A stretch of 64,000 nt of DNA from Azophilus sp965116165. GTDB taxonomy: Bacteria > Pseudomonadota > Gammaproteobacteria > Pseudomonadales > Azotimanducaceae. The stretch spans positions 1,116,001-1,180,000 of the forward strand of contig OZ220484.1 of NCBI GenBank assembly GCA_965116165.1, written 5' to 3'. Numbering within the stretch: the first letter of the stretch is position 1; each line of letters starts with the position of its first letter. A program made the position numbers and the translations under genes. Of this stretch, positions 51,976-59,766 are shown in pieces. A model generated the notes under the pieces. The model was not told the origin of the DNA and did not search any database. It worked only from the letters and a program-made list of their open reading frames with translations.

Positions 51976-52182
51976 GGAGCCTCTGATTAAGGAAATTATA
52001 TCGATGGGTTGACAGAGCCCGACTTGTAGTAGTTTGCTGCTACTAATGACTCAACATACAGTAACATGTCAACCTATTTATATAAGTCCCCTGATTAATC
52101 CTGTAACCGAGGCATCCAATCTAATCAAATCAATAGCTTACGAGTATATAAATGCCACTCTATCAAATTGTTCAGGCCTTCC
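51976..52182 (+). repeat. MITE-like family A, copy 11, interrupted by family B copy 5
   Basis: Family A begins GGAGCCTCTGATTAA, is interrupted at 51991, and resumes at 52091 to end GGCCTTCC. The whole is flanked by TATG on both sides (51972-51975 and 52183-52186). Confidence 0.88.
51991..52090 (-). repeat. MITE-like family B, copy 5, nested in family A
   Basis: 100 bp, GGAAATTATATCGATGGG to TATAAGTCCC, reverse orientation. Exact 8-bp direct repeats CTGATTAA (51983-51990 and 52091-52098) derive from the family A terminus. Confidence 0.92.
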
Positions 52183-52292
52183 TATGCATATGACGTAAAG
52201 TAGCCATCCCAGCCCCACCAATTTCCAGTTCAGGAGCAAGTGGTTCCAGCCCGTCCGGATGGTATAACGCCTCCCAACAACCCGCATTTCTC

Positions 52293-52778
52293 GTGACCGA
52301 CACCCTCACTCCCGAACAACGCAGCAAGCTCATGTCCCGCATCCGCAGCCGGGACACCGTGCCGGAGATGATGGTACGGCGGCTGGTGCACGGCATGGGT
52401 TACCGCTATCGACTGCATCGGCGCGACCTGCCCGGTACGCCGGATTTGGTGTTCGGCCCGCGCCGCAAAGTTATCTTCGTACACGGTTGTTTCTGGCACT
52501 TGCACGAGGGCTGCCCGCTGGCGCGCAGGCCGAAATCGCGACGCGAGTTCTGGGGGCCGAAGTTGGAGGGCAACCGCCTGCGGGACCAACGCAACCTAAG
52601 CGAACTCGAACGCCTCGGCTGGGATGTTCTGGTTATTTGGGAGTGTGAAGTGAAGAAGGAGACGTCGCTACCGCAAATAATCCAAGCATTTCTGGAAGCC
52701 GATAAAAGTGACGGCGACAATGGGCCTCAGGTCGTCGATTCGCAACCTAAGGCCAACCGAACATGCAAGCCATCCTGA
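52293..52778 (+). CDS. vsr: very short patch repair endonuclease
   Basis: 161 residues. Nicks DNA at T:G mismatches left by deamination of 5-methylcytosine. Motifs LTPEQRSKLMSRIRSRDT, LPGTPDLVF and KVIFVHGCFWHLHEGC (zinc/catalytic residues), and PQIIQAFLEAD near the end. Vsr normally travels with a cytosine-5 DNA methylase; none is in this window. Its last 16 bp overlap the start of thiD, so thiD may be coupled to it. The final 20 residues exceed the usual family end. Confidence 0.9.
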   Translation: MTDTLTPEQRSKLMSRIRSRDTVPEMMVRRLVHGMGYRYRLHRRDLPGTPDLVFGPRRKVIFVHGCFWHLHEGCPLARRPKSRREFWGPKLEGNRLRDQRNLSELERLGWDVLVIWECEVKKETSLPQIIQAFLEADKSDGDNGPQVVDSQPKANRTCKPS

Positions 52779-53554
52779 CCATCGGCGGTTCGGACAGCAG
52801 CGCCGGGGCGGGAATTCAAGCCGACATCAAAACCATCGCGGCCAACGGCGCCTACGGGCTCACCGTCGTGACCGCAGTCACTGCGCAGAATGCCCGCGCA
52901 ATCACGGCGTCAACGCCCATGCCGTCGCACTTGATCACCGCCCAATGTGCCGCCGCATTCGAGGCATTCGACATTGCCGCGGTGAAAAGCGGTATGCTGG
53001 TTGATCGTGAACGCATAGGCGCCATCGCCAAAGCTTTGCGGCGTTGGGGCGCACCACATTACATCCTCGACCCGGTGATGAACGCCAGTTCCGGCTATCC
53101 ATTGCTCAAACCGGATGCCGTGGCCACCCTACTCGACGAACTGGCACCGATGGCGGAACTGATAACACCCAATGTGCCCGAAACCGAGCGGATCACAGGC
53201 CGGCCCATACGCACACTGGAGGACGCCCGCAAAGCTGCGCGGCTATTGGTCGAGCGCGGCTGTAAAGCTGTGCTGGTAAAGGGTGGCCACCTCGTCGAGG
53301 CACCGGCAACCGACCTGCTCGTGACCGCAGGCACGGAGCGGCTATTCCCGGGCCAACCCGTACCGACGGCCGGCGCAAGCGGCACCGGCTGTGCCTATTC
53401 GGCGGCAATCGCCACTCATCTGGGTAGAGGCGAGCCATTGCTTGATGCCATAGGCAAGGCAAAGCACTACGTTACCGAAGCAATCCGACTCGGACCGGCA
53501 ATCGGCGAGGGCGCCGGCCCGATGGACCATTTCCACGCCACGCGGGTTGAATAG
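52763..53554 (+). CDS. thiD: hydroxymethylpyrimidine/phosphomethylpyrimidine kinase
   Basis: 263 residues. Two ATP-dependent phosphorylations of HMP in thiamine synthesis. Ribokinase fold: MQAILTIGGSDSSAGAGIQA, VVTAVTAQNA, LDPVMNASSGYPLL and the anion hole/catalytic ASGTGCAYSAAIATHLG. Normal length. Start overlaps vsr; a thiE gene follows 150 bp later, with a family B end fragment between. Confidence 0.94.
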   Translation: MQAILTIGGSDSSAGAGIQADIKTIAANGAYGLTVVTAVTAQNARAITASTPMPSHLITAQCAAAFEAFDIAAVKSGMLVDRERIGAIAKALRRWGAPHYILDPVMNASSGYPLLKPDAVATLLDELAPMAELITPNVPETERITGRPIRTLEDARKAARLLVERGCKAVLVKGGHLVEAPATDLLVTAGTERLFPGQPVPTAGASGTGCAYSAAIATHLGRGEPLLDAIGKAKHYVTEAIRLGPAIGEGAGPMDHFHATRVE

Positions 53555-53601
53555 GGTCGGAGCACCACAGACCGACCCGCTGTTCGGCATGGCGCGTATT
53601 C

Positions 53602-53634
53602 CTCGGCTTCTGTCAATCCATCGATATAATTCCC
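53602..53634 (+). repeat. family B right-end fragment
   Basis: TCTGTCAATCCATCGATATA followed by ATTCCC, the right third of family B, in the thiD-thiE gap. The left part is missing. Confidence 0.7.
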
Positions 53635-53706
53635 ACTCTTTTAGGATCGAATACCCAACGAAATTGACCATTCAGGGATTCGTCTCCGAAACACTTGGAG
53701 CACCGT

Positions 53707-54372
53707 TTGAAGACAATCCCCCGCCTCCACATCATCACGGATGAAACCGTTCAAACAGGCTTCAGCCACGCCGAACTCGCCCGGTTTGCCGTGGCGGGCG
53801 GCGCGGATTGCGTGCAGTTCCGCGAGAAGCGCCCGCGCACCACGTTGGAATTGGTTGATTCCGCAGGCCCATTGGTCGAGGTCTGCGTCGAGGCCGGGGC
53901 GCTGCCGGTCATCAATGACCGCGCCGACATTGCGTTCGGTCTCGGTGGACTGGCCGTGCACCTCGGTCGTCAGGATCTCGATGTGGCCACCGCCCGAAGA
54001 CTATTGGGAGACGCGGCGATCATCGGCGGCACAGCAAACTCCTACAAGGAAGCGGCGGCGGTCTGGCAAACCGATATCGATTATCTGGGCGTTGGCCCCG
54101 TCTACGGCACAATCTCGAAGGCCAACCCCGCTCCGCGAATGGGGCTTGCGACCCTCGCCCAGATCGCGGCGGATTGCCCCAAACCCGTGATCGCTATCGG
54201 CGGCGTGACAGCGGATCACATCGGCGACATCCTGCGGGCCGGCGCACATGGCGTGGCGGTGCTTTCCCATGTGGTAGGCGCGTCCCGACCGGAGGAAGCC
54301 ACACGCGCCTGTGCGAATGCGCTGCGCTCCGCGGTTCCCGCCGCGGCCGGCAATCGTCTCCATGCAGTCTGA
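53707..54372 (+). CDS. thiE: thiamine-phosphate synthase
   Basis: 221 residues from TTG 53707 (GGAG 8 bp upstream; another in-frame TTG at 53695). Joins HMP-PP and thiazole phosphate to give thiamine phosphate. TIM-barrel motifs: VQFREKRPRTTLELV, PVINDRADIAFGLG, VHLGRQDLDVATAR, DYLGVGPVYGTISK and IAIGGVTADHIGDILRAGAHGVAVLS is shown here as IAIGGVTADHIGDIL. Family residues are present, so probably active. Part of the thi cluster. Confidence 0.93.
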   Translation: MKTIPRLHIITDETVQTGFSHAELARFAVAGGADCVQFREKRPRTTLELVDSAGPLVEVCVEAGALPVINDRADIAFGLGGLAVHLGRQDLDVATARRLLGDAAIIGGTANSYKEAAAVWQTDIDYLGVGPVYGTISKANPAPRMGLATLAQIAADCPKPVIAIGGVTADHIGDILRAGAHGVAVLSHVVGASRPEEATRACANALRSAVPAAAGNRLHAV

Positions 54373-54415
54373 CAAGTGGACGGTGGGCTGCCTGTACCCC
54401 AGCGGCGACAAGGGA

Positions 54416-54509
54416 CAATCGCTTCTATGAAACCTGACAAGCCGTCGGCGCGAACCTGAACCTTCCCCATCTGGCCGATAATCGCTTCTATGAAATCTGG
54501 CAAGCCTCC
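54416..54509 (+). repeat. duplicated start region of the tenI-like gene
   Basis: AATCGCTTCTATGAAACCTG at 54418 recurs as AATCGCTTCTATGAAATCTG at 54480; the match runs 28 bp and includes the ATG. The upstream copy has no long frame. Period 62 bp. Confidence 0.8.
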
Positions 54510-55164
54510 CCGACTCTATGTCATCGCGGACCTCGACTTCGCCGGCGGAGTCCAGGCGCTGGGCCGATACGTGTTGACCCTGGCGGAAGTGGCCCGTCGT
54601 TTCGATTCACAGCTCGCGATACAGGTGCGGGCCAAGAATGCGGCGGCCACGGATCTGGAGGGCATCGCCCGTTCGGCTCGGCTTTCCGTGGGACAGGAAG
54701 CCCTGCTCATACTGAATGGGCCGGAACAATTGGCGATCGATCTTGGCTATGACGGCGTGCATTGGCCGGAATCCGCGATCCCCGAGAAACCACCCGTTGC
54801 CGGCACATCGCCAGCGTTCAGAAGCGCGGCCGTCCATTCTTTGGGGGCGGTTCGCCGGGCAGAGCGCGGCCGGGCGACAGCATTGGTTTACGGCCCCGTG
54901 TTTCGCCCGACCTGGAAAACCGCTGTCGCCACCGGACTGAACGGACTTGCCAATATCGCCAGGACAACCCAGCTCCCCGTATACGCATTGGGCGGCATTA
55001 ACCCCGCCCGAATTGCGGATTGCCTCGCTGTCGGCGCCCACGGTATCGCCGTACTTTCAGGCCTCGCCGAAGCCAAGGACGTTATCGCCACGTGCCGCGA
55101 ATATCTGGCCCAGACCAATCGGGATAGCAAACCCCCGCCAAACCAGCCTATACTCCCATCGTAG
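54490..55164 (+). CDS. TenI / ThiE-like protein
   Basis: 224 residues. Same TIM-barrel family as ThiE (RLYVIADLDFAGG, LILNGPEQLAIDLGYDG, GVHWPES, ALVYGPVFRPTWK, VYALGGINPARIADCLAVGA), but the NDR motif of thiamine-phosphate synthases is NGP and the TTK-type loop is TWK. TenI proteins, which aromatise the thiazole made by ThiG, lose such synthase residues and carry GVHLxE as here. A tautomerase role is therefore more likely than a second ThiE. The start region is duplicated 62 bp upstream. Confidence 0.8.
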   Translation: MKSGKPPRLYVIADLDFAGGVQALGRYVLTLAEVARRFDSQLAIQVRAKNAAATDLEGIARSARLSVGQEALLILNGPEQLAIDLGYDGVHWPESAIPEKPPVAGTSPAFRSAAVHSLGAVRRAERGRATALVYGPVFRPTWKTAVATGLNGLANIARTTQLPVYALGGINPARIADCLAVGAHGIAVLSGLAEAKDVIATCREYLAQTNRDSKPPPNQPILPS

Positions 55165-55475
55165 TCCGACCTATTCGTGACTAAACGTGGCGAGGTCGGC
55201 AAGAGTGGTGAAATCGCTGGGTGCGCGGGGTAAGAGCGCGCACGGGTATGCTTGACAGCACGTTGAGCACGCGGCGGGAGCACGGCCAGTGATTTCGCTG
55301 CTATTGGCGACCACCGTGGTTTATTCATGAGCAGGTTGGGCTAGATGTCGGGGTGCCGGTCGGCTGAGACGCATTGCGAACCCGTAGAACCTGATCCGGC
55401 TAATCCCGGCGTAGGGAACAACCCCCGACCACAAAACGCCACTTGGCGCACAGGGCAATAACAACCGGGGGCAAC
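55165..55475. other. 311-bp leader of thiC
   Basis: About 180 bp with no gene (possible promoter) followed by the TPP riboswitch and the thiC ribosome binding site (CCGGGGG, 5 bp before the ATG). Confidence 0.6.
55347..55429 (+). ncRNA. TPP riboswitch (thi box)
   Basis: Conserved thi box: GTCGGGGTGC, CGGCTGAGACGC, GAACCCGTAGAACCTGATCC, GGCTAATCCCGGCGTAGGGA, then ACCCCCGAC, which closes the P1 stem with GTCGGGGT. It lies 47 bp before the thiC start, so thiamine pyrophosphate probably blocks translation initiation of thiC (the G-rich ribosome binding site may pair in the bound form). Confidence 0.95.
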
Positions 55476-57356
55476 ATGTCCGAACAACCCATCCTTTCCG
55501 AAGCGGCCGGGCTCGACGCGGAAATGCTATCGCCGTTGCCCGGGTCAAAAAAGATTTACGTGTCCAACGAGGGCAAGGTGCGAGTGGCGATGCGCGAAAT
55601 CGCGCTCTCGCCCACCTCGGCACAACCAGCCGACGGTCGGGGGGCACCGCAATTGACGCCCAATCCACACCTGCGCGTCTACGATACCTCCGGCCCATAC
55701 ACCGACCCGGCCACCGCGGTCGATGTGCGCACCGGTATTCCACGGATTCGCGAGGGCTGGATTCTGGCGCGGGGCGACACCGAGCCACTGCCGGGCTTCA
55801 GTTCCTCCTACACCCGATCAAGAAATTCCGACGAACGGTTCTCGAGCCTGCGTTTTGCGCACCTGAGAACGCCCCGCCGTGCCCGACCGGGCAAGAACGT
55901 CACACAAATGCACTACGCCCGCGCCGGCATCGTCACGCCGGAAATGGAGTACATCGCGGTGCGCGAAAACCTGGCCCGCGCCAACCCCAACTACAACTCG
56001 CACCAACATCCCGGCGAGGACTTCGGCGCGCGCATCCCGCACGAGATCACACCGGAATTCGTCCGCCGGGAGGTCGCGGAGGGTCGTGCCATCATCCCGA
56101 GCAACATCAACCACCCCGAATCGGAACCCATGATTATCGGTCGCAATTTCCTCGTGAAGGTGAACGCGAACATCGGCAATTCGGCGGTGACCTCCAGCAT
56201 CGAGGAAGAGGTCGAAAAGATGGTGTGGGCCACGCGTTGGGGCTCCGACACGGTGATGGACCTTTCCACCGGCAAAAACATTCACGAAACCCGCGAGTGG
56301 ATTGTACGCAATTCGCCGGTACCCATCGGCACGGTTCCCATCTACCAGGCCCTGGAAAAAGTCGGCGGCATCGCGGAGGAACTCACCTGGGAACTTTATC
56401 GCGACACGCTCATCGAGCAGGCGGAACAGGGCGTTGACTACTTCACCATCCACGCCGGCGTACTGCTGCGCTATGTGCCGCTCACCGCGCGCCGCACCAC
56501 GGGCATCGTCAGCCGCGGCGGCTCCATCATGGCCAAGTGGTGCCTCGCCCATCACCGGGAAAGTTTCCTCTACGAGCATTTCGGGGAAATCTGCGAAATC
56601 ATGAAAGCCTATGATGTTGCCTTCTCGCTTGGCGATGGCCTGCGGCCCGGCTCCATAGCCGATGCCAACGACGCCGCGCAATTCGCGGAACTCGAAACCC
56701 TCGGCGAACTGACCCAAATCGCCTGGCAACAGGATGTGCAAACCATGATCGAGGGCCCCGGTCATGTGCCGATGCAGCTCATCAAGGAAAACATGGAAAA
56801 GCAACTCGAATGCTGCGACGAGGCGCCCTTCTATACGCTCGGCCCGCTCACCACCGACATCGCACCGGGTTACGACCACATCACCTCCGCCATCGGCGCG
56901 GCGATGATCGGCTGGTACGGCTGCGCCATGCTTTGCTACGTCACGCCCAAGGAGCACTTGGGATTGCCCGACAAGGAGGATGTGCGCGAGGGCATCATCG
57001 CCTACAAGGTGGCCGCCCACGCCGCGGATCTCGCCAAGGGCCACCCCGGTGCACAGATTCGCGACAATGCGCTTTCCAAGGCACGTTTCGAGTTCCGCTG
57101 GGAAGATCAGTTCAATCTCGGCCTCGATCCGGACCGCGCACGGGAATTTCACGATGAAACACTACCGAAGGATTCCGCAAAGGTGGCGCATTTCTGCTCG
57201 ATGTGCGGCCCGAAATTCTGCTCCATGAAGATCAGCCAAGAAGTGCGCGACGCCGCTGGAGTCACCGACGACACCGTACGCATGATTGATATCGAGGAGG
57301 AAATGCAACGCAAGGCACGCGAGTTTCGGGAGCGAGGCAGCGAAATCTACAGCTAG
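55476..57356 (+). CDS. thiC: phosphomethylpyrimidine synthase
   Basis: 626 residues from ATG 55476. Radical-SAM enzyme that rearranges aminoimidazole ribotide to HMP-phosphate. The [4Fe-4S] motif is HFCSMCGPKFCSMK near the C-terminus; MHYARAGIVTPEMEYIAVREN and TIHAGVLLRYVPLTA are also characteristic. An in-frame TTG at 55443 would start before the ribosome binding site and is unlikely. Controlled by the TPP riboswitch upstream. Family A copy 12 follows its stop by 8 bp. Confidence 0.97.
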   Translation: MSEQPILSEAAGLDAEMLSPLPGSKKIYVSNEGKVRVAMREIALSPTSAQPADGRGAPQLTPNPHLRVYDTSGPYTDPATAVDVRTGIPRIREGWILARGDTEPLPGFSSSYTRSRNSDERFSSLRFAHLRTPRRARPGKNVTQMHYARAGIVTPEMEYIAVRENLARANPNYNSHQHPGEDFGARIPHEITPEFVRREVAEGRAIIPSNINHPESEPMIIGRNFLVKVNANIGNSAVTSSIEEEVEKMVWATRWGSDTVMDLSTGKNIHETREWIVRNSPVPIGTVPIYQALEKVGGIAEELTWELYRDTLIEQAEQGVDYFTIHAGVLLRYVPLTARRTTGIVSRGGSIMAKWCLAHHRESFLYEHFGEICEIMKAYDVAFSLGDGLRPGSIADANDAAQFAELETLGELTQIAWQQDVQTMIEGPGHVPMQLIKENMEKQLECCDEAPFYTLGPLTTDIAPGYDHITSAIGAAMIGWYGCAMLCYVTPKEHLGLPDKEDVREGIIAYKVAAHAADLAKGHPGAQIRDNALSKARFEFRWEDQFNLGLDPDRAREFHDETLPKDSAKVAHFCSMCGPKFCSMKISQEVRDAAGVTDDTVRMIDIEEEMQRKAREFRERGSEIYS

Positions 57357-57364
57357 TTGGTTAA

Positions 57365-57463
57365 GGAAGGTCTGAACAAGTCGATAGAGAAGCATTTAGA
57401 CACTCGTAATATATTGATTTTATTAAATTTTATTTCCCGATTACAGGATTAATCAGAGGTTCC
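57365..57463 (-). repeat. MITE-like family A, copy 12, between thiC and thiO
   Basis: Complete 99-bp reverse copy flanked by TTAA on both sides (57361-57364 and 57464-57467). The right end (CAGAGGTTCC) stands 10 bp before the thiO ATG and may give it a weak ribosome binding site. Confidence 0.9.
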
Positions 57464-57473
57464 TTAATACATC

Positions 57474-58553
57474 ATGCGTGTTGAGATAGCCGGCGCGGGG
57501 TTGATGGGGCGGTTGATCGGCTGGCGCCTGTCGCAAGCCGGGGCGAATGTGACGCTGCATGAGCGCGCCTCGCGCGCGGTGCCGCGGAGTGCCGCCTATG
57601 CCGCGGCGGCGATGTTGGCGCCGTTCAGCGAATATCCGGACGCCGACCCGGAAATCTTCGCAATGGGCAGGAAAAGCCTCGAACTTTGGCCACCGTTGCT
57701 CGATGCGTTGCAAGTCCCCTACGGAATAGCCGGCTCGCTGCTGGTCGCCCACGGTCCGGATGGGCCGTTGCTCGATAAATTCCATCGATCCCTGGGCATA
57801 CAACGGGCAACCGGGGCGACCCGCTGGGTGGATAGGGAAGCCATCGCGACCCTGGAACCCGCATTGGCCGGTCGCTTTCAACGCGGACTGTACCTGCCCG
57901 GCGAGGGGTGGCTCGACAACCGCGCCCTGCTTGAAGCGCTTGCCGGCGAGTGCGGCGCCATTCACTTTGAGAGTGCGGTCGAACCCGGCGATTTGCGAGC
58001 GGATCTGGTAATCGATTGCCGTGGTTTCGGCGCCGGCCTGCCGGGTCTGCGCGGTGTGCGGGGCGAGACGATTCGCGTGCGCGCACCCGAGGTTGAGCTT
58101 TCCCGGCCCGTGCGTCTCATGCATCCGCGCTACCAACTCTACGCGGCCCCCCGCCCCGGCGGCGAATACGTTATCGGCGCCACCCAAATCGAAAGCGACT
58201 CGCAAAAGGGTGTCACCGTGCGCAGTGCCTTGGAATTGCTTTCCGCCGCCTTCGCGTTGCACCCCGGGTTCGCGGAGGCGGAAATTCTGGAGCTTTGCAC
58301 CGGATTACGCCCGGCCTACGCCGACAATCGGCCCCGCGTTGCATGGGACGGCGATGTGCTCCGCGTCAACGGGTTGTATCGGCATGGTTTTCTCATCGCC
58401 CCGGCGCTGTTGGAACGGGTCATCGCCAAAGTCGCCGCTCGACATCCGCGCCCAAATAGGCACACCCCCGCGCGCGACTTTCCCCACCCCTCGCTCCCCG
58501 TTCGGCGCGGCGCGGAACTTTTGCCGCGGGCTGCTAACCGGAACCACCCATGA
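57474..58553 (+). CDS. thiO: glycine oxidase ThiO
   Basis: 359 residues. FAD-dependent oxidation of glycine to iminoacetate for thiazole synthesis. N-terminal FAD motif MRVEIAGAGLMGRLIGWRLS, then AAAAMLAPFSEYPD, LPGEGWLDNRALLEAL, VIDCRGFGAG, and YVIGATQIES with the late GLRPAYADNRPRV and YRHGFLIAPALL. Start is right behind a family A element, which separates it from thiC; still on the same strand as thiS and thiG. Its stop overlaps thiS (ATGA). Confidence 0.92.
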   Translation: MRVEIAGAGLMGRLIGWRLSQAGANVTLHERASRAVPRSAAYAAAAMLAPFSEYPDADPEIFAMGRKSLELWPPLLDALQVPYGIAGSLLVAHGPDGPLLDKFHRSLGIQRATGATRWVDREAIATLEPALAGRFQRGLYLPGEGWLDNRALLEALAGECGAIHFESAVEPGDLRADLVIDCRGFGAGLPGLRGVRGETIRVRAPEVELSRPVRLMHPRYQLYAAPRPGGEYVIGATQIESDSQKGVTVRSALELLSAAFALHPGFAEAEILELCTGLRPAYADNRPRVAWDGDVLRVNGLYRHGFLIAPALLERVIAKVAARHPRPNRHTPARDFPHPSLPVRRGAELLPRAANRNHP

Positions 58554-58747
58554 TCGTTAATTGCAACGGCAACCGAATAAGCATCGAGGCTCGCCAGCTC
58601 GCCGAGGCCTTGGTACTGCTCGGATTCGAAAACCGTCCTGTGGTGGTCGCCGTCAACGAGACCTTTGTGCCGAAGGATGAGTGGCCAACATTTCAGATCA
58701 ATACCGACGACCGGCTTGACGTTCTATCAGCGATTGAGGGCGGCTGA
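58550..58747 (+). CDS. thiS: sulfur carrier protein ThiS
   Basis: 65 residues, ubiquitin-like, ending in IEGG. The C-terminal glycine is adenylated and thiocarboxylated to bring sulphur to ThiG. VVVAVNETFVPKDEW and INTDDRLDVLSAIEGG are typical. ATG overlaps the thiO stop. Confidence 0.95.
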   Translation: MIVNCNGNRISIEARQLAEALVLLGFENRPVVVAVNETFVPKDEWPTFQINTDDRLDVLSAIEGG

Positions 58748-58762
58748 AATCGAGCATAGCTA

Positions 58763-59551
58763 ATGGAGATGTTGCTCTACGGTGAAACCATATCGAGCCG
58801 TCTGCTGCTCGGAACGGCAAGATATCCCTCCCTCGCCGTTATGGCCGAAGCCGTGGCCGCCTCCGGCGCAAACGTGCTGACACTGGGTCTGCGCCGCCAA
58901 TCGCCAGAAAAACTCGGCGGCGATTCGGTTTGGGACCACATCGCAAGCCTCGGCTGCCGACTCCTACCCAACACCGCGGGTTGTCACAGGGCGCGCGAAG
59001 CCGTCACCCTCGCCCACATGAGCCGCGAGATATTCGATACCCATTGGATCAAGTTGGAGGTAACGGGCGACGACTACAATCTACAGCCCGACCCCTATGA
59101 GTTGATCGACGCTGCCCAGCAACTCGTCAGGGCGAATTTCAAAGTATTCGCCTATACAACGGACGATCTCGTGGTCTGTACGCGCCTGCGCGACCTCGGC
59201 TGCGAGGTCATCATGCCCTGGGGAGCGCCAATTGGCACCGGCAAGGGGCTCACCAACCCCTACGCACTCGAAACGCTGCGGGCGCGGTTGCCGGATTCGG
59301 TGCTTATCGTCGATGCGGGCCTGGGCCTGCCCTCGCACGCCGCCCGGGTTCTCGAAATGGGCTTCGACGGAGTTTTGCTCAACACCGCCGTCGCCCGCGC
59401 CGATGACCCCGTGCGCATGGCCGCGGCTTTCGGCAAATCCGTCGCCGCCGGTAGGCTGGCCTTCGAAGCGGGGGTCATGGCCGAGAGCGAGACAGCGCAC
59501 CCCTCGACACCCGTGGTCGGAACACCATTCTGGCAATCGGAGTCGGGTTAG
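58763..59551 (+). CDS. thiG: thiazole synthase ThiG
   Basis: 262 residues. Makes the thiazole ring from DXP, ThiS-thiocarboxylate and iminoacetate. LLLGTARYPSLAVMAEAVAA, ASGANVLTLGLRR, the Schiff-base lysine region THWIKLEVTGDD, VMPWGAPIGTGKGLTN and VDAGLGLPSHAARVLEMG. GDDYNLQPDPYE is a small variant of the usual GDxxTLLPD. 15 bp after thiS. The C-terminal 15 residues (TPVVGTPFWQSESG) extend past the usual end. Confidence 0.94.
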   Translation: MEMLLYGETISSRLLLGTARYPSLAVMAEAVAASGANVLTLGLRRQSPEKLGGDSVWDHIASLGCRLLPNTAGCHRAREAVTLAHMSREIFDTHWIKLEVTGDDYNLQPDPYELIDAAQQLVRANFKVFAYTTDDLVVCTRLRDLGCEVIMPWGAPIGTGKGLTNPYALETLRARLPDSVLIVDAGLGLPSHAARVLEMGFDGVLLNTAVARADDPVRMAAAFGKSVAAGRLAFEAGVMAESETAHPSTPVVGTPFWQSESG

Positions 59552-59579
59552 TGGGCCACCCAACTTAGCCGTATCGAAT

Positions 59580-59680
59580 GGGACTTATATACGTAAGTTG
59601 ACACGCCACTATTATGTTGAGGATTTAGCGGCTGGAAACTACCACATGTCGGGTTCTGTCAACCCATCGATATAATTCTC
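59580..59680 (+). repeat. MITE-like family B, copy 6
   Basis: 101-bp forward copy, GGGACTTATATACGTAAG to GATATAATTCTC, with exact 8-bp direct repeats TATCGAAT (59572-59579 and 59681-59688). It lies 28 bp past the thiG stop. Confidence 0.92.
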
Positions 59681-59695
59681 TATCGAATCTCTTGG

Positions 59696-59766
59696 GGAAC
59701 CTCTGATTAATTCTGTAGTCGTGGCATCAGAGTTAATAAAATCAATAGTTTACGAGTAGCGCTATG
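59696..59766 (+). repeat. family A left part, fused to transporter start
   Basis: The first 71 bp of a forward A element (GGAACCTCTGATTAATTC to ACGAGTAG) ends at the ATG of the transporter gene. The ATG stands where the consensus reads GATGC, so the start codon seems to come from the element; the rest of the element is missing. Confidence 0.75.

Larger units (their letters stand above)
51703..52292. other. 590-bp gap with nested repeats before vsr
   Basis: Should hold the promoter of the minus-strand three-gene operon near 51703-51760. A short family A-like piece (AGGAAGCTCTGAACAAGTCG at 51809) follows. Then come family A copy 11 with B copy 5 inside (51976-52182), and about 110 bp before vsr. 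No gene is seen. Confidence 0.55.

Noticed and set aside
55240..55275. TTGACA at 55249 as the thiC promoter
   Set aside because: The sequence 17 bp downstream is GC rich with no -10 box.
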